DNA from: Deltaproteobacteria bacterium
GTDB taxonomy: Bacteria; Desulfobacterota; Desulfobacteria; Desulfobacterales; C00003060
Assembly (NCBI GenBank): GCA_016930875.1
Contig: JAFGFW010000035.1
Location: 1 to 55,842 of the forward strand
Length of the DNA: 55,842 bases
Direction of reading: 5' to 3'
Positions 17,112 through 26,510 of this stretch are shown piece after piece; the first letter of the stretch is position 1; every line of letters begins with the position of its first letter. The notes under the pieces are model-generated. The model was not told the origin of the DNA. It was given only the letters and a program-made list of their open reading frames with translations, and ran no database searches. The position numbers were made by a program, and so were the translations under genes.

Positions 17112-18407
17112 ATGAACGATGTTACTATTCGAATTGATGGGCTCTGGAAGCGTTATGGGCTTCCCGTGCCTGCCGTGATGAGAAAGGGCATCAACTGGTT
17201 TCACGCAATCCGCAATCCGCAATCCGCAATCCGAAACACAGATGACGGTCCTTGGGCGCTCCGAGACATCAGCCTTCAGGTGAAGGCTGGCGAGACTCTC
17301 GGCATCATTGGACGCAATGGCGCAGGCAAATCCACCCTACTGAAGGTGTTAGCCGGGGTCACCCCCCCCACAACTGGGAGGATAGAGGTCCGGGGTCGGC
17401 TATTCGCCATGATTGAACTCAATGCCGGCCTCCACAAAGAACTGACGGGGCGCGAAAATGTTCGACTGCTGGGAGCTGTCATGGGGCTTGGTCGGAATGA
17501 AATCGAGGCGAAGATGGCCGAAATCGTGGATTTTTGCGAATTGGGTGAGTGGTTTGACCGTCCTGTCAGGAAGTATTCCAGTGGAATGCTCGCTCGCCTA
17601 GGGTTTGCCGTGGCTGTGAGTGTGGATGCGGAGATCCTGCTGGTCGATGAAGTGCTAGCTGTAGGAGATTTGGGTTTCCAAAGAAAATGTTACAGACGCT
17701 TTGAAGAACTGAGAAAAGAGGGGGCCGCCACATTGTTTGTTTCACACAACATGAGACAAGTCGAGCGGATTTGCGACCAAGTGCTTTTCCTCGACAATGG
17801 CCACCCTGTAGAGATGGGTTCTCCCGGAAGAGTCTGCCTCCGCTATTACAGAATGAGTGCTTCGGACGGCATGAGATCGGAGCATCGGGCATTGTCGGAA
17901 GTGGCAACGTGGGAGAGTTCTGGCGAACTGGAGATCAAAGCCGTGGAGATTATGGATCAGGAGAAGCGATCAGTCCAGTTGGTGAGGACCCTCGATTCTA
18001 TACGTATCCGAGTCCATTTCAACGCCGAGGAACGGATCGTTAGGCCCGTAATCGGTGTCACCGTGCTTACAAGCGATATGATCAAGCTGTTAGGTATGGG
18101 CACAGGACACAACTATCAACTGCCAGTCTGTCTAGAAGGCAACGGCTTTTTTGAACTCTTTATCCCTAATCTCAGTCTTCTCCCGGGGGTCTACTCGGTG
18201 GGTATCACTGTGAAGTCGCAAGACTCGCGAAAGATATATTCCGGCCAGAACTTGGCGAATTTCTCTGTCGAACACTCGATCGTAAACAAGAACTCATTTG
18301 GGATGGTGCATACTGATTCAGAATGGAAGTTTTCGGAAGGTTCATTCCGGACACATATTGGCGAGTCACAAAGACATAGGGTAGGAGACCCCAGTGAGAA
18401 GGGATAG
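17112..18407 (+). CDS. wzt: ABC polysaccharide exporter ATPase with C-terminal glycan-binding domain (Wzt-like)
   Basis: The ATPase partner of Wzm. Walker A GRNGAGKST is at residues 67-75, the signature YSSGM near 160, Walker B ILLVDEVLAVGD near 180, and the H-loop FVSHNMRQ near 205. Residues from about 255 to 431 form the Wzt C-terminal beta-sandwich that recognises the glycan end in related O-antigen systems. The start ATG 17112 lies two nt after wzm; an in-frame ATG at 17049 inside wzm is less likely. Residues 32-41, in the variable stretch before Walker A, are encoded by four exact copies of a 7-bp repeat (see separate entry). Confidence 0.92.
   Translation: MNDVTIRIDGLWKRYGLPVPAVMRKGINWFHAIRNPQSAIRNTDDGPWALRDISLQVKAGETLGIIGRNGAGKSTLLKVLAGVTPPTTGRIEVRGRLFAMIELNAGLHKELTGRENVRLLGAVMGLGRNEIEAKMAEIVDFCELGEWFDRPVRKYSSGMLARLGFAVAVSVDAEILLVDEVLAVGDLGFQRKCYRRFEELRKEGAATLFVSHNMRQVERICDQVLFLDNGHPVEMGSPGRVCLRYYRMSASDGMRSEHRALSEVATWESSGELEIKAVEIMDQEKRSVQLVRTLDSIRIRVHFNAEERIVRPVIGVTVLTSDMIKLLGMGTGHNYQLPVCLEGNGFFELFIPNLSLLPGVYSVGITVKSQDSRKIYSGQNLANFSVEHSIVNKNSFGMVHTDSEWKFSEGSFRTHIGESQRHRVGDPSEKG
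17205..17232 (+). repeat. Four tandem heptanucleotide repeats inside wzt
   Basis: GCAATCC is repeated four times without mismatch at 17205-17232, encoding AIRNPQSAIR in the linker of Wzt before the Walker A motif. Because the unit is 7 bp, loss or gain of one copy would shift the reading frame upstream of all ATPase motifs. The same kind of oligonucleotide repeat is otherwise seen between genes. Confidence 0.85.
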
Positions 18408-19218
18408 GAATACGGGCAGCAACGAGTACAGCGTTTGTGGAGCCTACCATGCTGAATTGAGGATGCCACCCACGTGGCTCCCAAGATACTTCAGGAGACT
18501 TCACATTGTTCAGGAAGTCCTATCTGCACACCTCCCTGAAGAAGCCTCCATTATTGATGTCGGTGGAGGAGAGGGAGCCCTGGTCGAAGGGCTGGTGGAA
18601 CGCGGATTCAAGAACATTGTCGGAGTCGATCCATATGCGCCCTTTTCCAATGGGAGAATGGTGAAAGGGGATATTCTTGCTTTGCCTTTTCATGGCGCGG
18701 CCTTTGATGCAGTAATATGCCTTGACGTTCTTGAACATGTCCCGCTCCATCTCCAGCTCAATGCAGCTCGTAGCCTGGAACGACTCCTGAAGCCAGGCGG
18801 CTTTGCTCTGGTCTCGGTTCCGAATATGGCCCATCTAAAGTCGCGCATAGACTTTCTGTTTAAAGGGCAACCTTGGCGAAACAAGCTTCGGAAACATCCT
18901 GGTGAACTTACCATGCTGGAAAGGCTGCAGGTTTTGAGGGAGGCGGGTCTTCTTCTGGCTGACAGCGTGGGACTACATCTTACGTTAAGCTACAACCCGA
19001 CTCCCAAAGGCCCTCTTGGCAGACTGATCTCCTCCATCATGTTCAGCGTGGCCATGCCGCCGGCCCTGTGTTGGACCGTAGTCCTTCTAGTTTACAAAAA
19101 GCCGAGACCTCAATGGATAGGAAACATTCCTGCAAGGAGCAGAAAGTGGAGTCCCTTGAGGGCGGCCCTGAAGAGCTACGCTCCTCCAAAGGAGGACCCG
19201 ACATCATTTCTAACATAG
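18394..19218 (+). CDS. Class I SAM-dependent methyltransferase
   Basis: The Rossmann-like SAM-binding motif I is IIDVGGGEGALVEGL (about residues 48-62), followed by VGVDPY, then FDAVICLDVLEHV and LLKPGGFALVSVPN, the usual order for class I enzymes of the UbiE/COQ5-like group. The C-terminus has a hydrophobic segment (about 210-235) that may attach it to the membrane. The GTG start at 18394 has TAGGAG upstream and overlaps wzt by 14 nt. Placement after wzm/wzt suggests methylation of the exported glycan, possibly chain-end capping, which is known to control length in some Wzm/Wzt systems. Confidence 0.85.
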   Translation: MRRDRNTGSNEYSVCGAYHAELRMPPTWLPRYFRRLHIVQEVLSAHLPEEASIIDVGGGEGALVEGLVERGFKNIVGVDPYAPFSNGRMVKGDILALPFHGAAFDAVICLDVLEHVPLHLQLNAARSLERLLKPGGFALVSVPNMAHLKSRIDFLFKGQPWRNKLRKHPGELTMLERLQVLREAGLLLADSVGLHLTLSYNPTPKGPLGRLISSIMFSVAMPPALCWTVVLLVYKKPRPQWIGNIPARSRKWSPLRAALKSYAPPKEDPTSFLT

Positions 19219-19268
19219 AGTATTGCCTGTGGACGGGACGGTTTTGGCAATGTTCCTTATGAGGCAAC

Positions 19269-21143
19269 ATGGCAAGTAAAAAATCGATTAGATCGGCGAA
19301 CAGGGTTGGCTTTGCCGTTGGCACTGGCCGTTGTGGCACCACATTTCTTTCAAGAGTGATTGAGTTAGAGCCAGATGTGGCCCACGCCCATGAACGAAAT
19401 CGGCTGAACGAGAGCTTTCATCGGTACTGCAAGTGGTATGGACTGCCCGTGGACGATGAGGGTTTCCTGCACACGAAGGGAAAAGAGATAGAGGCGGATC
19501 TGAAAGAGAAAATCTTTTCTTTTGAAGCCAGTGCCCACCTGTCTCTGTCTGTCGAAGAACTCCACAGCCGATTTGCAGCGAAGTTCGTCCTTTTGGTGAG
19601 AAGCCCGGAAAAGGTGGTGAATTCATACCTTCGCAAAGGCTGGTACCGTGAACCGATATTCAGGTCGAATCTGCATCAGGCTCTCGGGTATCAGGAGTGT
19701 GATAGATTTCAGCACTTCCTGGGGCGAATCGTGCCCTCTGGGGAAGCCTTCAAAATATGGACAGAAATGACTCGTGTGGGAAAGCTCTCTTGGTTCTGGA
19801 ACGTCCTTAACGAAAGGGTTCTTCAACAATTTGCGGCAATACCCGAATCGCAATGGCGTGTGGTAAAACTGGAGGAACTGAGTTACAGGACCTATCTGGA
19901 CATAGCTGCGTTTCTTGGCTTTGAGAGCAGGATGGGCGCGGAAGCTTATGAAAACGTAGCGCGAGCAAGGCCAAATGCGTTGCCTGGCGGCAGAAGTATT
20001 ACCGATTGGACGGAGGCGGAAAAGAGGGAATTTGAAATGTCCGTTGCCCCCATGGCTGGAAGGCTGGGCTACGAATTCCGAGTCGACACACTTCTCAAGG
20101 AGAAAGAAAAACAAAGACCTCGAAATCAAGATCTTGAGAAGAAGGAGGGTACCATCGCGGTCACCGGGACCGCCCCGGGACCGGAGATAATAACGATAGT
20201 CATTCGCAGCTGTGGCGAGCGCACTGAAAAGGCTTGTTTTCGCTCCCTTGCACAACAGGTCCCTGAACAAAACATAGTTGTCATCAGGGAGTATCCCTTT
20301 GCAAAGGCGTTAGCCGAGACATTTAAGATAGGCCTGGAAAGGGGGCGTCCATGGACCCTTTGCGTGGATGCCGATGTACTGCTTCGAAAGGGGGCGGTAA
20401 GAGAATTCCTGCGCGCAGCAGCCCAATCGGACGAAAAGACCTTCGAGATACAATATAATGTCTTGGACAAATTTTTCGGAGGTCCAAAGCCGGCTGGGAA
20501 CCATCTTTACAGAACGCGTCTGCTTCGTCAGGCTCTCGACTTCATTCCAGAAGACACTGTGACCATGCGGCCGGAGACTTCTGTCATCAAGGCCATGGGA
20601 GAATTGGGATTTCCTTGGGTTCAGGAGGCCACAGCCATCGGCTTGCATGACTACGAACAGTATTACAGAGACATTTATCGAAAAGCACTCGTTCACGCAT
20701 GCAAGCACAGAAAACACGTCTCCCATTTAAGGGCCTTCTGGCGCAACCAGCCCAGAGAGGACAGAGATTTCCAGGTGGCACTGTGGGGGCTTCAGGCTGG
20801 GCTTGTTCATCACCAAAGGGTTACGTTGGACGCGAGGATGTTTCGCGAGGATGTGGATATACTTCTGAATCTCAAAGGTTGGCAGGAAAAAGGGGAGCTC
20901 TTGGGGGACCGAAAATTGGACTTGGAAGTAGGGGAGTTCATGGATGCTTTTGATCCTCCCGAGGCGTATTGGGCCTGGAAGAGACTTGTGAGCGAGGTTG
21001 GGTCAAAGGGTAAATGTGAACAATGGGGATCCGAGCTCAGCGCGGTGTTGGACAGGACTGGGTGGTTGAGGATCTTGCCATGGCTTGCCGGTTGGGGCAT
21101 GGCCCGCGTGGGTCGGGCAATCCAAAGGTGGATAGAAGGGTAG
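19269..21143 (+). CDS. Fusion of sulfotransferase-like and glycosyltransferase-like domains
   Basis: Residues 1-280 look like a PAPS-dependent sulfotransferase: the 5'-phosphosulfate loop GTGRCGTTFLSR lies near residues 18-29, and LLVRSPEKVVNSYLRKG near 107 matches the 3'-phosphate binding region. Residues 305-624 begin with a GT-A-like strand, ITIVIRSCGERTEKACF, and contain LCVDADVLLRKGAV near 363, which fits a nucleotide-sugar DxD motif. The two halves are joined by a charged linker (about 275-300). It would both place and sulfate a residue, or act on two substrates in one pathway. ATG 19269 lies 50 nt after the methyltransferase. The C-terminal assignment is less certain than the N-terminal one. 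Confidence 0.7.
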   Translation: MASKKSIRSANRVGFAVGTGRCGTTFLSRVIELEPDVAHAHERNRLNESFHRYCKWYGLPVDDEGFLHTKGKEIEADLKEKIFSFEASAHLSLSVEELHSRFAAKFVLLVRSPEKVVNSYLRKGWYREPIFRSNLHQALGYQECDRFQHFLGRIVPSGEAFKIWTEMTRVGKLSWFWNVLNERVLQQFAAIPESQWRVVKLEELSYRTYLDIAAFLGFESRMGAEAYENVARARPNALPGGRSITDWTEAEKREFEMSVAPMAGRLGYEFRVDTLLKEKEKQRPRNQDLEKKEGTIAVTGTAPGPEIITIVIRSCGERTEKACFRSLAQQVPEQNIVVIREYPFAKALAETFKIGLERGRPWTLCVDADVLLRKGAVREFLRAAAQSDEKTFEIQYNVLDKFFGGPKPAGNHLYRTRLLRQALDFIPEDTVTMRPETSVIKAMGELGFPWVQEATAIGLHDYEQYYRDIYRKALVHACKHRKHVSHLRAFWRNQPREDRDFQVALWGLQAGLVHHQRVTLDARMFREDVDILLNLKGWQEKGELLGDRKLDLEVGEFMDAFDPPEAYWAWKRLVSEVGSKGKCEQWGSELSAVLDRTGWLRILPWLAGWGMARVGRAIQRWIEG

Positions 21144-21179
21144 AGATGGCCGTGACCTGCGTGGAGGTTGAAAGAAATC

Positions 21180-22050
21180 ATGTGGTTTGAGAAGAAGATA
21201 TGTTTCTGTGTTGGACTTCAAAGGTCAGGGACAACCGCCCTCTCGCGTTTTTTACTGTCTCAACCGGGAGTCACACAACCCGACACAGTCGATAAGAGGA
21301 AGGCTAATCGTGAATGCTGGGGTGCTTTTGAAGTAACTACGCAACGGAAGGGGACCGACGTAGGATAACCGCAAGACCTTTCCTTTTGGCAAAGGTCTGA
21401 AAGCAAGCTCCGCGTGTACTCCTTTATGCGGCCCGGGAAGGTGCTTTTTGTAAAAACGCTTAAGAACTGTGTCCGCATACTGGCTCTAAGACAAATCTTC
21501 CCGGAGGCGAAAATACTCTTCCTATATCGGGATCCGAGAGCGATTTTGAAATCATGGTGGCAGGCAAAAGGCTATCATCACCTTACGTCTGGTTACCACC
21601 GTCATCCTTACTATGCCAAACAGTCAGATGGCAAATTCTATTGGCAGCCGCCACCTCTGGAAGGAGAAGACCTTGCGGGATACTCCTATGACGAGATAGT
21701 TGCTCGGGCTGACGCTGCGACGGAAGGGCCATGGTGGAATACATACGAGTCTTTTTTGCCATCGGGTTTTGCAGCTCAAGGGCGCTTTGGAATATCATCT
21801 GGACAATTCGGTACTGCTTCGTGGTGACCATTACATGAAGATAGCCTATGAAGACCTTTGTGAAAACGCGGTGAGTGTTCTCACACGGATGTTTGAGTTT
21901 ATGGGAGTCTCGTGGACGGGGGACGATACACGTGCGAAGTAGTTCTTCTCAAGTCGAAACTACAAATACAAGGCGCTGCCCGAACAGATGCGTGAATTTG
22001 CTGAACAGGAACTAAGAGAAGTGGGTCTTCGCCTGGGTTACGAATGGTGA
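21180..22050 (+). pseudogene. Decayed sulfotransferase gene (two stops, one frameshift)
   Basis: A sulfotransferase of about 290 codons can be followed only by crossing three lesions. From ATG 21180 the frame shows VGLQRSGTTALSRFLL (PAPS 5' loop) and meets TAA at 21366-21368. The same frame continues with ILFLYRDPRAILKSWW (3'-phosphate site). Near 21770-21785 the reading must move by one base (an extra base or two missing) to give GALEYHLDNSVLLRGDHY and IAYEDLCENAVSVLTRMFEF. A TAG at 21940-21942 interrupts that frame, which then runs to TGA 22048-22050 (ending GLRLGYEW). Sequencing error could explain one lesion but hardly all three. Confidence 0.8.
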
Positions 22051-23144
22051 GCAGTCGGCCTGACAAAAGAGGGGATACGCCCCTACGGAAGAAGATCTGT
22101 GTTCCCATGCCCTATCGACCAGAAGGCGGTCGGCACACCTTTGTGGCCAATCTTAAGAGGTATCTGAAAGAGAAAAACATCCCTTACACGGAGGACATGG
22201 AGGATCGCTATGATGTTTTGTTCACCAATTCATGGGTTGTGCCGTACGAAGAAATAAAGCGAGTGAAGGCGAGGCGACCTCAGCTGCGGGTGGTGCACCG
22301 CGTCGATGGGTCTGCTCAAGACTATGGACGATTTGACGATGCAGATCACCTTCAGGCTCGGGTGAATATGTTAGCCGATGTCACTATTTTTCAAAGTGTG
22401 TATTCGAAATACAGCACAACAAACAAGTTCACCGTCGTTCAAGGAGATGGCCCCATCATCTATAATCCGGTTGACGTGGACGTGTTCTGTCCTGATGGTC
22501 CGTTCTATCCCCTGAAAGGCGAGACGAAAGTCTGCAATGCCGCGTTTAGCATGAATCCGAAAAAGGGTACTTGGAAAATCGGCGAGTTGGCCCAGAAGAA
22601 TCCTGATGTCTTTTTCGTACTATGTGGACATTATCCAAACTTGCCGCGATTGCCAAACATTCAGTCTTTGGGCCATCTAGAGAGATCGGAACTGGCGGCT
22701 GCCATGCGGTCTTGTGACATCTTCCTGCATTTGGCAGAGAATGACCCCTGTCCGAATGTTGTTTTGGAGGCAATGGCAAGCGGGTTGCCGGTCCTGTATA
22801 AGGACAGTGGTGGGACGCCAGAACTTGTGGGCGAGTGCGGAGTCATATTTTCAGACCATGGTTTCCGCCAGCAGCTTGTGATGATCGTGGCAGAGCGGAA
22901 AAAGCTATCCACAGCTGCACGGGAGAGGGCGGTCCGAGAATTCTCGCCTCATCGGATTTTTCCCCAATATCTTGAAGCCATGTTGGAGGCGAAACGGCAT
23001 CCAGTGCCGACGCGGGCAATGCTACTGCGATTGTATCTCAAAGGATATCCCGTCGTAAAGAGTCCCTTGGAAGAAATCAGTCAGTATGCCCGAGTTATGG
23101 TAAGGCCCTTGCTACGGCTTTTGCATGGTATATTGAAACGTTGA
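22044..23144 (+). CDS. Glycosyltransferase family 4
   Basis: A 366-aa GT-B enzyme. The N-terminal domain has MPYRPEGGRHTFVANLKRYL and VVHRVDGSAQDYG. The C-terminal donor domain shows FLHLAENDPCPNVVLEAMASG followed by GLPVLYKDSGGTPELVG, the usual loop and helix that hold the nucleotide sugar. ATG 22044 overlaps the end of the decayed sulfotransferase by 7 nt, so it was probably coupled to it before decay. The substrate is unknown. Confidence 0.85.
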   Translation: MVSSRPDKRGDTPLRKKICVPMPYRPEGGRHTFVANLKRYLKEKNIPYTEDMEDRYDVLFTNSWVVPYEEIKRVKARRPQLRVVHRVDGSAQDYGRFDDADHLQARVNMLADVTIFQSVYSKYSTTNKFTVVQGDGPIIYNPVDVDVFCPDGPFYPLKGETKVCNAAFSMNPKKGTWKIGELAQKNPDVFFVLCGHYPNLPRLPNIQSLGHLERSELAAAMRSCDIFLHLAENDPCPNVVLEAMASGLPVLYKDSGGTPELVGECGVIFSDHGFRQQLVMIVAERKKLSTAARERAVREFSPHRIFPQYLEAMLEAKRHPVPTRAMLLRLYLKGYPVVKSPLEEISQYARVMVRPLLRLLHGILKR

Positions 23145-23306
23145 AACCTCCTCCGCGTGGTCTCCGATTTGACGATGAGGCTTGTGCGAACAGGTAATGT
23201 CGTCAAAACACCCGAGTCGATATCCTGCGAGACGGAAGGTTGGCGGACATTATTAGCCTTTTTTCATATCCTGGGAACCTAAGAAAAGCCACTTCCACTT
23301 GTTTGT

Positions 23307-24443
23307 ATGGATGTCAGGAACCTGCCAAAGGCAAGACCTGCCCACTTGATTCTGCCACGCTTGGATGTCCGTCCTGGAGCTCAGTCTGACAACCCTAAAC
23401 AGTTCAGGAGCGATTTACGATCTCCTGGACCGATGGCAAGTGAACTAATGGATCGTGTTGTCTGGTTCATTCCTGTCAGCTACCGTGACTATAACAATAT
23501 GCCGGCCTCGGTGTGGATCCGCTGCCAGCAGTTAATCCCCTATCTGGAACAGCGGAACATCCGTTGCGCAGTAAATCAGAGTGATGATGAGGCAGAGATA
23601 GCCGTGTTCGTGCGCTGGCAGGACGAGCAAGCCTATAACCTAGCTCGGCGGATGAAGCAGAAAGGGAAGAGAATCGTTTTTGACCTATGCGTGAACTACT
23701 TTGACGAAACTGGACTCTTCGACGGCGGGTATGGGACAACTGCCAAACAAGTTTCAGAAGCACGACGCATGATTGAGATGGCCGACACAGTCACGTGTGC
23801 TTCAGCCTACATCGCTGAGAGAGCGCGGGAATTTCACTCCTGGGTTGAGTATCTGCCCGACTCCATTGACCATCGACACTTTTGCTACCGCAAGCCAGTT
23901 AGAGATTTTTACCGGCCGAGACTCCGTGCCATCTGGAGCGGAACGGCTTCCAAGGCCCGAGAACTGGAGCCTATCCTCCCTCTTCTTCAACGGATGGGTA
24001 TGGAACTGGTGATCATTTCGGATCGCGATCCGGGTCTGAAGTCATCCGGATGGATATGGGAACGGAATGTCCAGTATCACTTTGTGCCATGGCGGTACGA
24101 ACTCTTTCCCACATCCATCTTAGAGGGCGAGGTTTGCGTTGTTCATCGCAAGGTCAATGATCCATATAATCAAGGGCATAGTTCATTCAAGATCGGGGTC
24201 TTCATGGCGCAGGGCGTTCCGGCCATAGCTTCTCCTGTGCCGTCTTATCAAGAACTGCTGGGAAACGGGACTGGTGGGCGTTTGTCGTCCTCCATGGAAG
24301 ACTGGGAAGCGGCTTTCAACGAGGTTGTAAACGATAGAGATATTTTGGCTCGATGGTCCCATGAGGCATGCCAGACAATGGAAGCATACAGAACTGAGCG
24401 CATTGTGGAGCAATACATTAGACTGTTCAACCAGCTTAGCTAG
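23307..24443 (+). CDS. Glycosyltransferase-like protein (GT-B fold, unassigned)
   Basis: 378 aa from ATG 23307, but the first 42 residues look unlike a domain. ATG 23433 or 23448 gives the natural beginning MDRVVWFIPVSYRDYNNMPA. The middle (MADTVTCASAYIAERAREF, then EYLPDSIDH) and the C-terminal HSSFKIGVFMAQGVPAIASP follow the GT-B layout in which a conserved loop binds the donor. The canonical EX7E pair is not obvious. A gap of 162 nt with no visible feature separates it from the previous gene. It is probably a sugar transferase of the same locus. Confidence 0.65.
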   Translation: MDVRNLPKARPAHLILPRLDVRPGAQSDNPKQFRSDLRSPGPMASELMDRVVWFIPVSYRDYNNMPASVWIRCQQLIPYLEQRNIRCAVNQSDDEAEIAVFVRWQDEQAYNLARRMKQKGKRIVFDLCVNYFDETGLFDGGYGTTAKQVSEARRMIEMADTVTCASAYIAERAREFHSWVEYLPDSIDHRHFCYRKPVRDFYRPRLRAIWSGTASKARELEPILPLLQRMGMELVIISDRDPGLKSSGWIWERNVQYHFVPWRYELFPTSILEGEVCVVHRKVNDPYNQGHSSFKIGVFMAQGVPAIASPVPSYQELLGNGTGGRLSSSMEDWEAAFNEVVNDRDILARWSHEACQTMEAYRTERIVEQYIRLFNQLS

Positions 24444-24460
24444 AGATAAGGGGCAACTCC

Positions 24461-25279
24461 GTGGGACAGCCCACCTACAAAGCCAGCCGTTGTGTTGAAA
24501 ATGGACGCCTTGTTTACCATATGCACACAGCGGATGTGGGCTTTTGGGAACAGCACTGGCACAATCACTTTTCAGCCGATATCTATGGCAAGGCTGAAAG
24601 GGGGTGGCTGGCAGAGTGGTTCGAGATGCCCTTCACTGTTTGGCTGCCGCGTCAAGGCCTTATTGTAGAGGCGGGGTGTGGTCTCGGGCATCTTGTTTTG
24701 GCATTGAGGACGCGCGGATACGAGACAGAAGGCGTTGAAATGGCATCGGCCACGGTGGAATTGGTAAAAGACTGCCGGCCGGATCTGCCGATCCGAGTTG
24801 GTGATGTTACTCGTCTCGATGTGCCAGACGGGTACTATGGAGGTTACATCTCTCTGGGGGTAGTCGAGCACCGCAGGGAGGGGCCTGACATCTTCTTAAA
24901 TGAGGCTTGGCGCGTCTTGAAACACGGTGGCGTTGCATTGGTCTCTGTGCCATGTTTCAACCCTTTGCGCCGTTTGAAGGCTAGATTCCGACTTTACCGA
25001 GGTGCTACAGAAGGCCTCCAGTTTTATCAATATGCCTTTACGGAAAGAGAGTTCAACGATCTGATGAAGGATTGTGGCTTTGAAGTCGTTGATACCGTGA
25101 GCTATGACCCGTTCAAGGGTTTGAAAGATGAAATCCCGGGGCTTCGTCGCATACTGGAGTGGCGCTATGTGGGATCGCGCCTCAAGCGACTGCTTAAGAT
25201 TCTGTTCAGGCATTGTCCAGGATTTTCACAACGTGTAGGCCACATGCTCCTCGTGGTGGGGAAAAAACATGCGAAGTAG
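24461..25279 (+). CDS. Class I SAM-dependent methyltransferase
   Basis: 272 aa. SAM motif I is LIVEAGCGLGHLVLALRTRG (about residues 67-86), followed by EGVEMA, then GGYISLGVVEHRREGP and VLKHGGVALVSVPCFNP. The C-terminal part LQFYQYAFTEREFNDLMKDCG is shared with many glycan and ubiquinone-type methyltransferases. The GTG start at 24461 is preceded by AAGGGG. It follows the previous gene after 17 nt and is likely in the same transcript. The target is presumably a sugar or lipid-linked intermediate. Confidence 0.85.
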   Translation: MGQPTYKASRCVENGRLVYHMHTADVGFWEQHWHNHFSADIYGKAERGWLAEWFEMPFTVWLPRQGLIVEAGCGLGHLVLALRTRGYETEGVEMASATVELVKDCRPDLPIRVGDVTRLDVPDGYYGGYISLGVVEHRREGPDIFLNEAWRVLKHGGVALVSVPCFNPLRRLKARFRLYRGATEGLQFYQYAFTEREFNDLMKDCGFEVVDTVSYDPFKGLKDEIPGLRRILEWRYVGSRLKRLLKILFRHCPGFSQRVGHMLLVVGKKHAK

Positions 25280-25389
25280 GCGATCTACGAGATGGGATAT
25301 GCACCGATTGGTCTTCTTCCTTGAAATAGGCCTTTCCTAAAGGCATGGGAAGGAAGTGGGATTCTGGAATGCAAGGTTGCCCTGTAGCC

Positions 25390-26493
25390 ATGCGTCTTGT
25401 CCTCTTCTTTACGTCAGGTATATCGCTGCGAACTTGGGACACGATAGGCTCCCTCGACCGTGAAGTTGCCCTCTACAAAGCGATCCTCCCGAAGTTGGGG
25501 GACGTCAAGTTCGTGACCTACGGAGACCGCCGAGACCTTCTCTATGCCAGACAGTTGGGGGGAATAGACGTCGTTTGCAACAGATGGAACCTGTCAAAGC
25601 ATTGGTACATGCGTCTTTTGTCACAAGTGTACCCCCGTTTTTGGGGTAAAGACGTACTGGTTAAGAGCAATCAGATTCCAGGATCAGACGTGGCACTGAG
25701 AGCCGCCCAGAACTGTGGTAAGAAGTTCATCGCCCGCTGTGGTTACCTGCCTTCCAACATAGCCAAGACACGTCAGGACATGGGGCCCAGTGAGATCCAA
25801 CGCGCTCAAGAGCTGGAGGAGACGGTCTTTAGAGGCGCAGATCGTGTTGTCGTTACAACACCCATGATGCGGCGCACCGTGGTCGACAGTTATGGTGTTG
25901 AAGGCAGCAAAGTGAGGGTCATCCCGAACTACGTTGATGTCAAGCGATTCAAGCCCTCATCAAGTTCAAAGGAGCCGAAGCTGTTGTGCTATGTCGGACG
26001 ACTGGAACCTGAGAAAAATGTTGAAGCGTTGCTGAATGCCGTTGAGGGGCTGGACATTGAACTGCATATCATTGGCGGCGGCAGTTTGAAAGATCGGCTC
26101 ACAGCCCAAGCACAGAAAAAACTATTGCCGGTCCGATTCATAGGCAATGTGCCGAACAACGAGCTTCCCACCTACTTGAGCAATGCCTCTGTCTTTATTT
26201 TGCCTTCTCACATAGAACATCACCCAAAGGCACTCATTGAAGCCATGGCCTGTGGACTGCCGGTCATAGGGACGGATGTATATGGCATCCGGGAACTCAT
26301 TGAACACCGCCAGACTGGCTATTCGTGTGACACCTCTCCTGAGGCACTCCGGGAAGCCATTGCAGACGTGATGGCCGATGCGGATCTGAGGTTACGTCTT
26401 GGGCGGAATGCCAGAGAGTTCGCAGTGGAACACTTTGCGCTGGACAAGATTGTAGATATGGAGCTGAGCTTGTTGGAGGAGCTGATCGGGTAA
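25390..26493 (+). CDS. Glycosyltransferase family 4
   Basis: Retaining GT-B enzyme with a complete C-terminal domain: VIPNYVDVKRFKP, CYVGRLEPEKNVEALLNAVE, HIIGGGSLKDRL, VRFIGNVPNNELP and the EX7E region LPSHIEHHPKALIEAMACGL. From ATG 25390 it has 367 aa and begins MRLVLFFTSGISL. Upstream in-frame ATGs at 25345 and 25369 would add up to 15 residues without domain character. It sits between two methyltransferase genes in the plus-strand glycan locus. Confidence 0.88.
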   Translation: MRLVLFFTSGISLRTWDTIGSLDREVALYKAILPKLGDVKFVTYGDRRDLLYARQLGGIDVVCNRWNLSKHWYMRLLSQVYPRFWGKDVLVKSNQIPGSDVALRAAQNCGKKFIARCGYLPSNIAKTRQDMGPSEIQRAQELEETVFRGADRVVVTTPMMRRTVVDSYGVEGSKVRVIPNYVDVKRFKPSSSSKEPKLLCYVGRLEPEKNVEALLNAVEGLDIELHIIGGGSLKDRLTAQAQKKLLPVRFIGNVPNNELPTYLSNASVFILPSHIEHHPKALIEAMACGLPVIGTDVYGIRELIEHRQTGYSCDTSPEALREAIADVMADADLRLRLGRNAREFAVEHFALDKIVDMELSLLEELIG

Positions 26494-26510
26494 AGCTCCG
26501 TGGCCAGCGA

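Noticed and set aside
19623-20270. 215-codon minus-strand frame
   Set aside because: Antisense to the sulfotransferase-glycosyltransferase fusion gene and without domain or start signal.
21180-22050. Stop-codon recoding (TAA and TAG read as amino acids)
   Set aside because: A frameshift is also needed and neighbouring genes use TAA and TAG as normal stops, so decay is the simpler reading.
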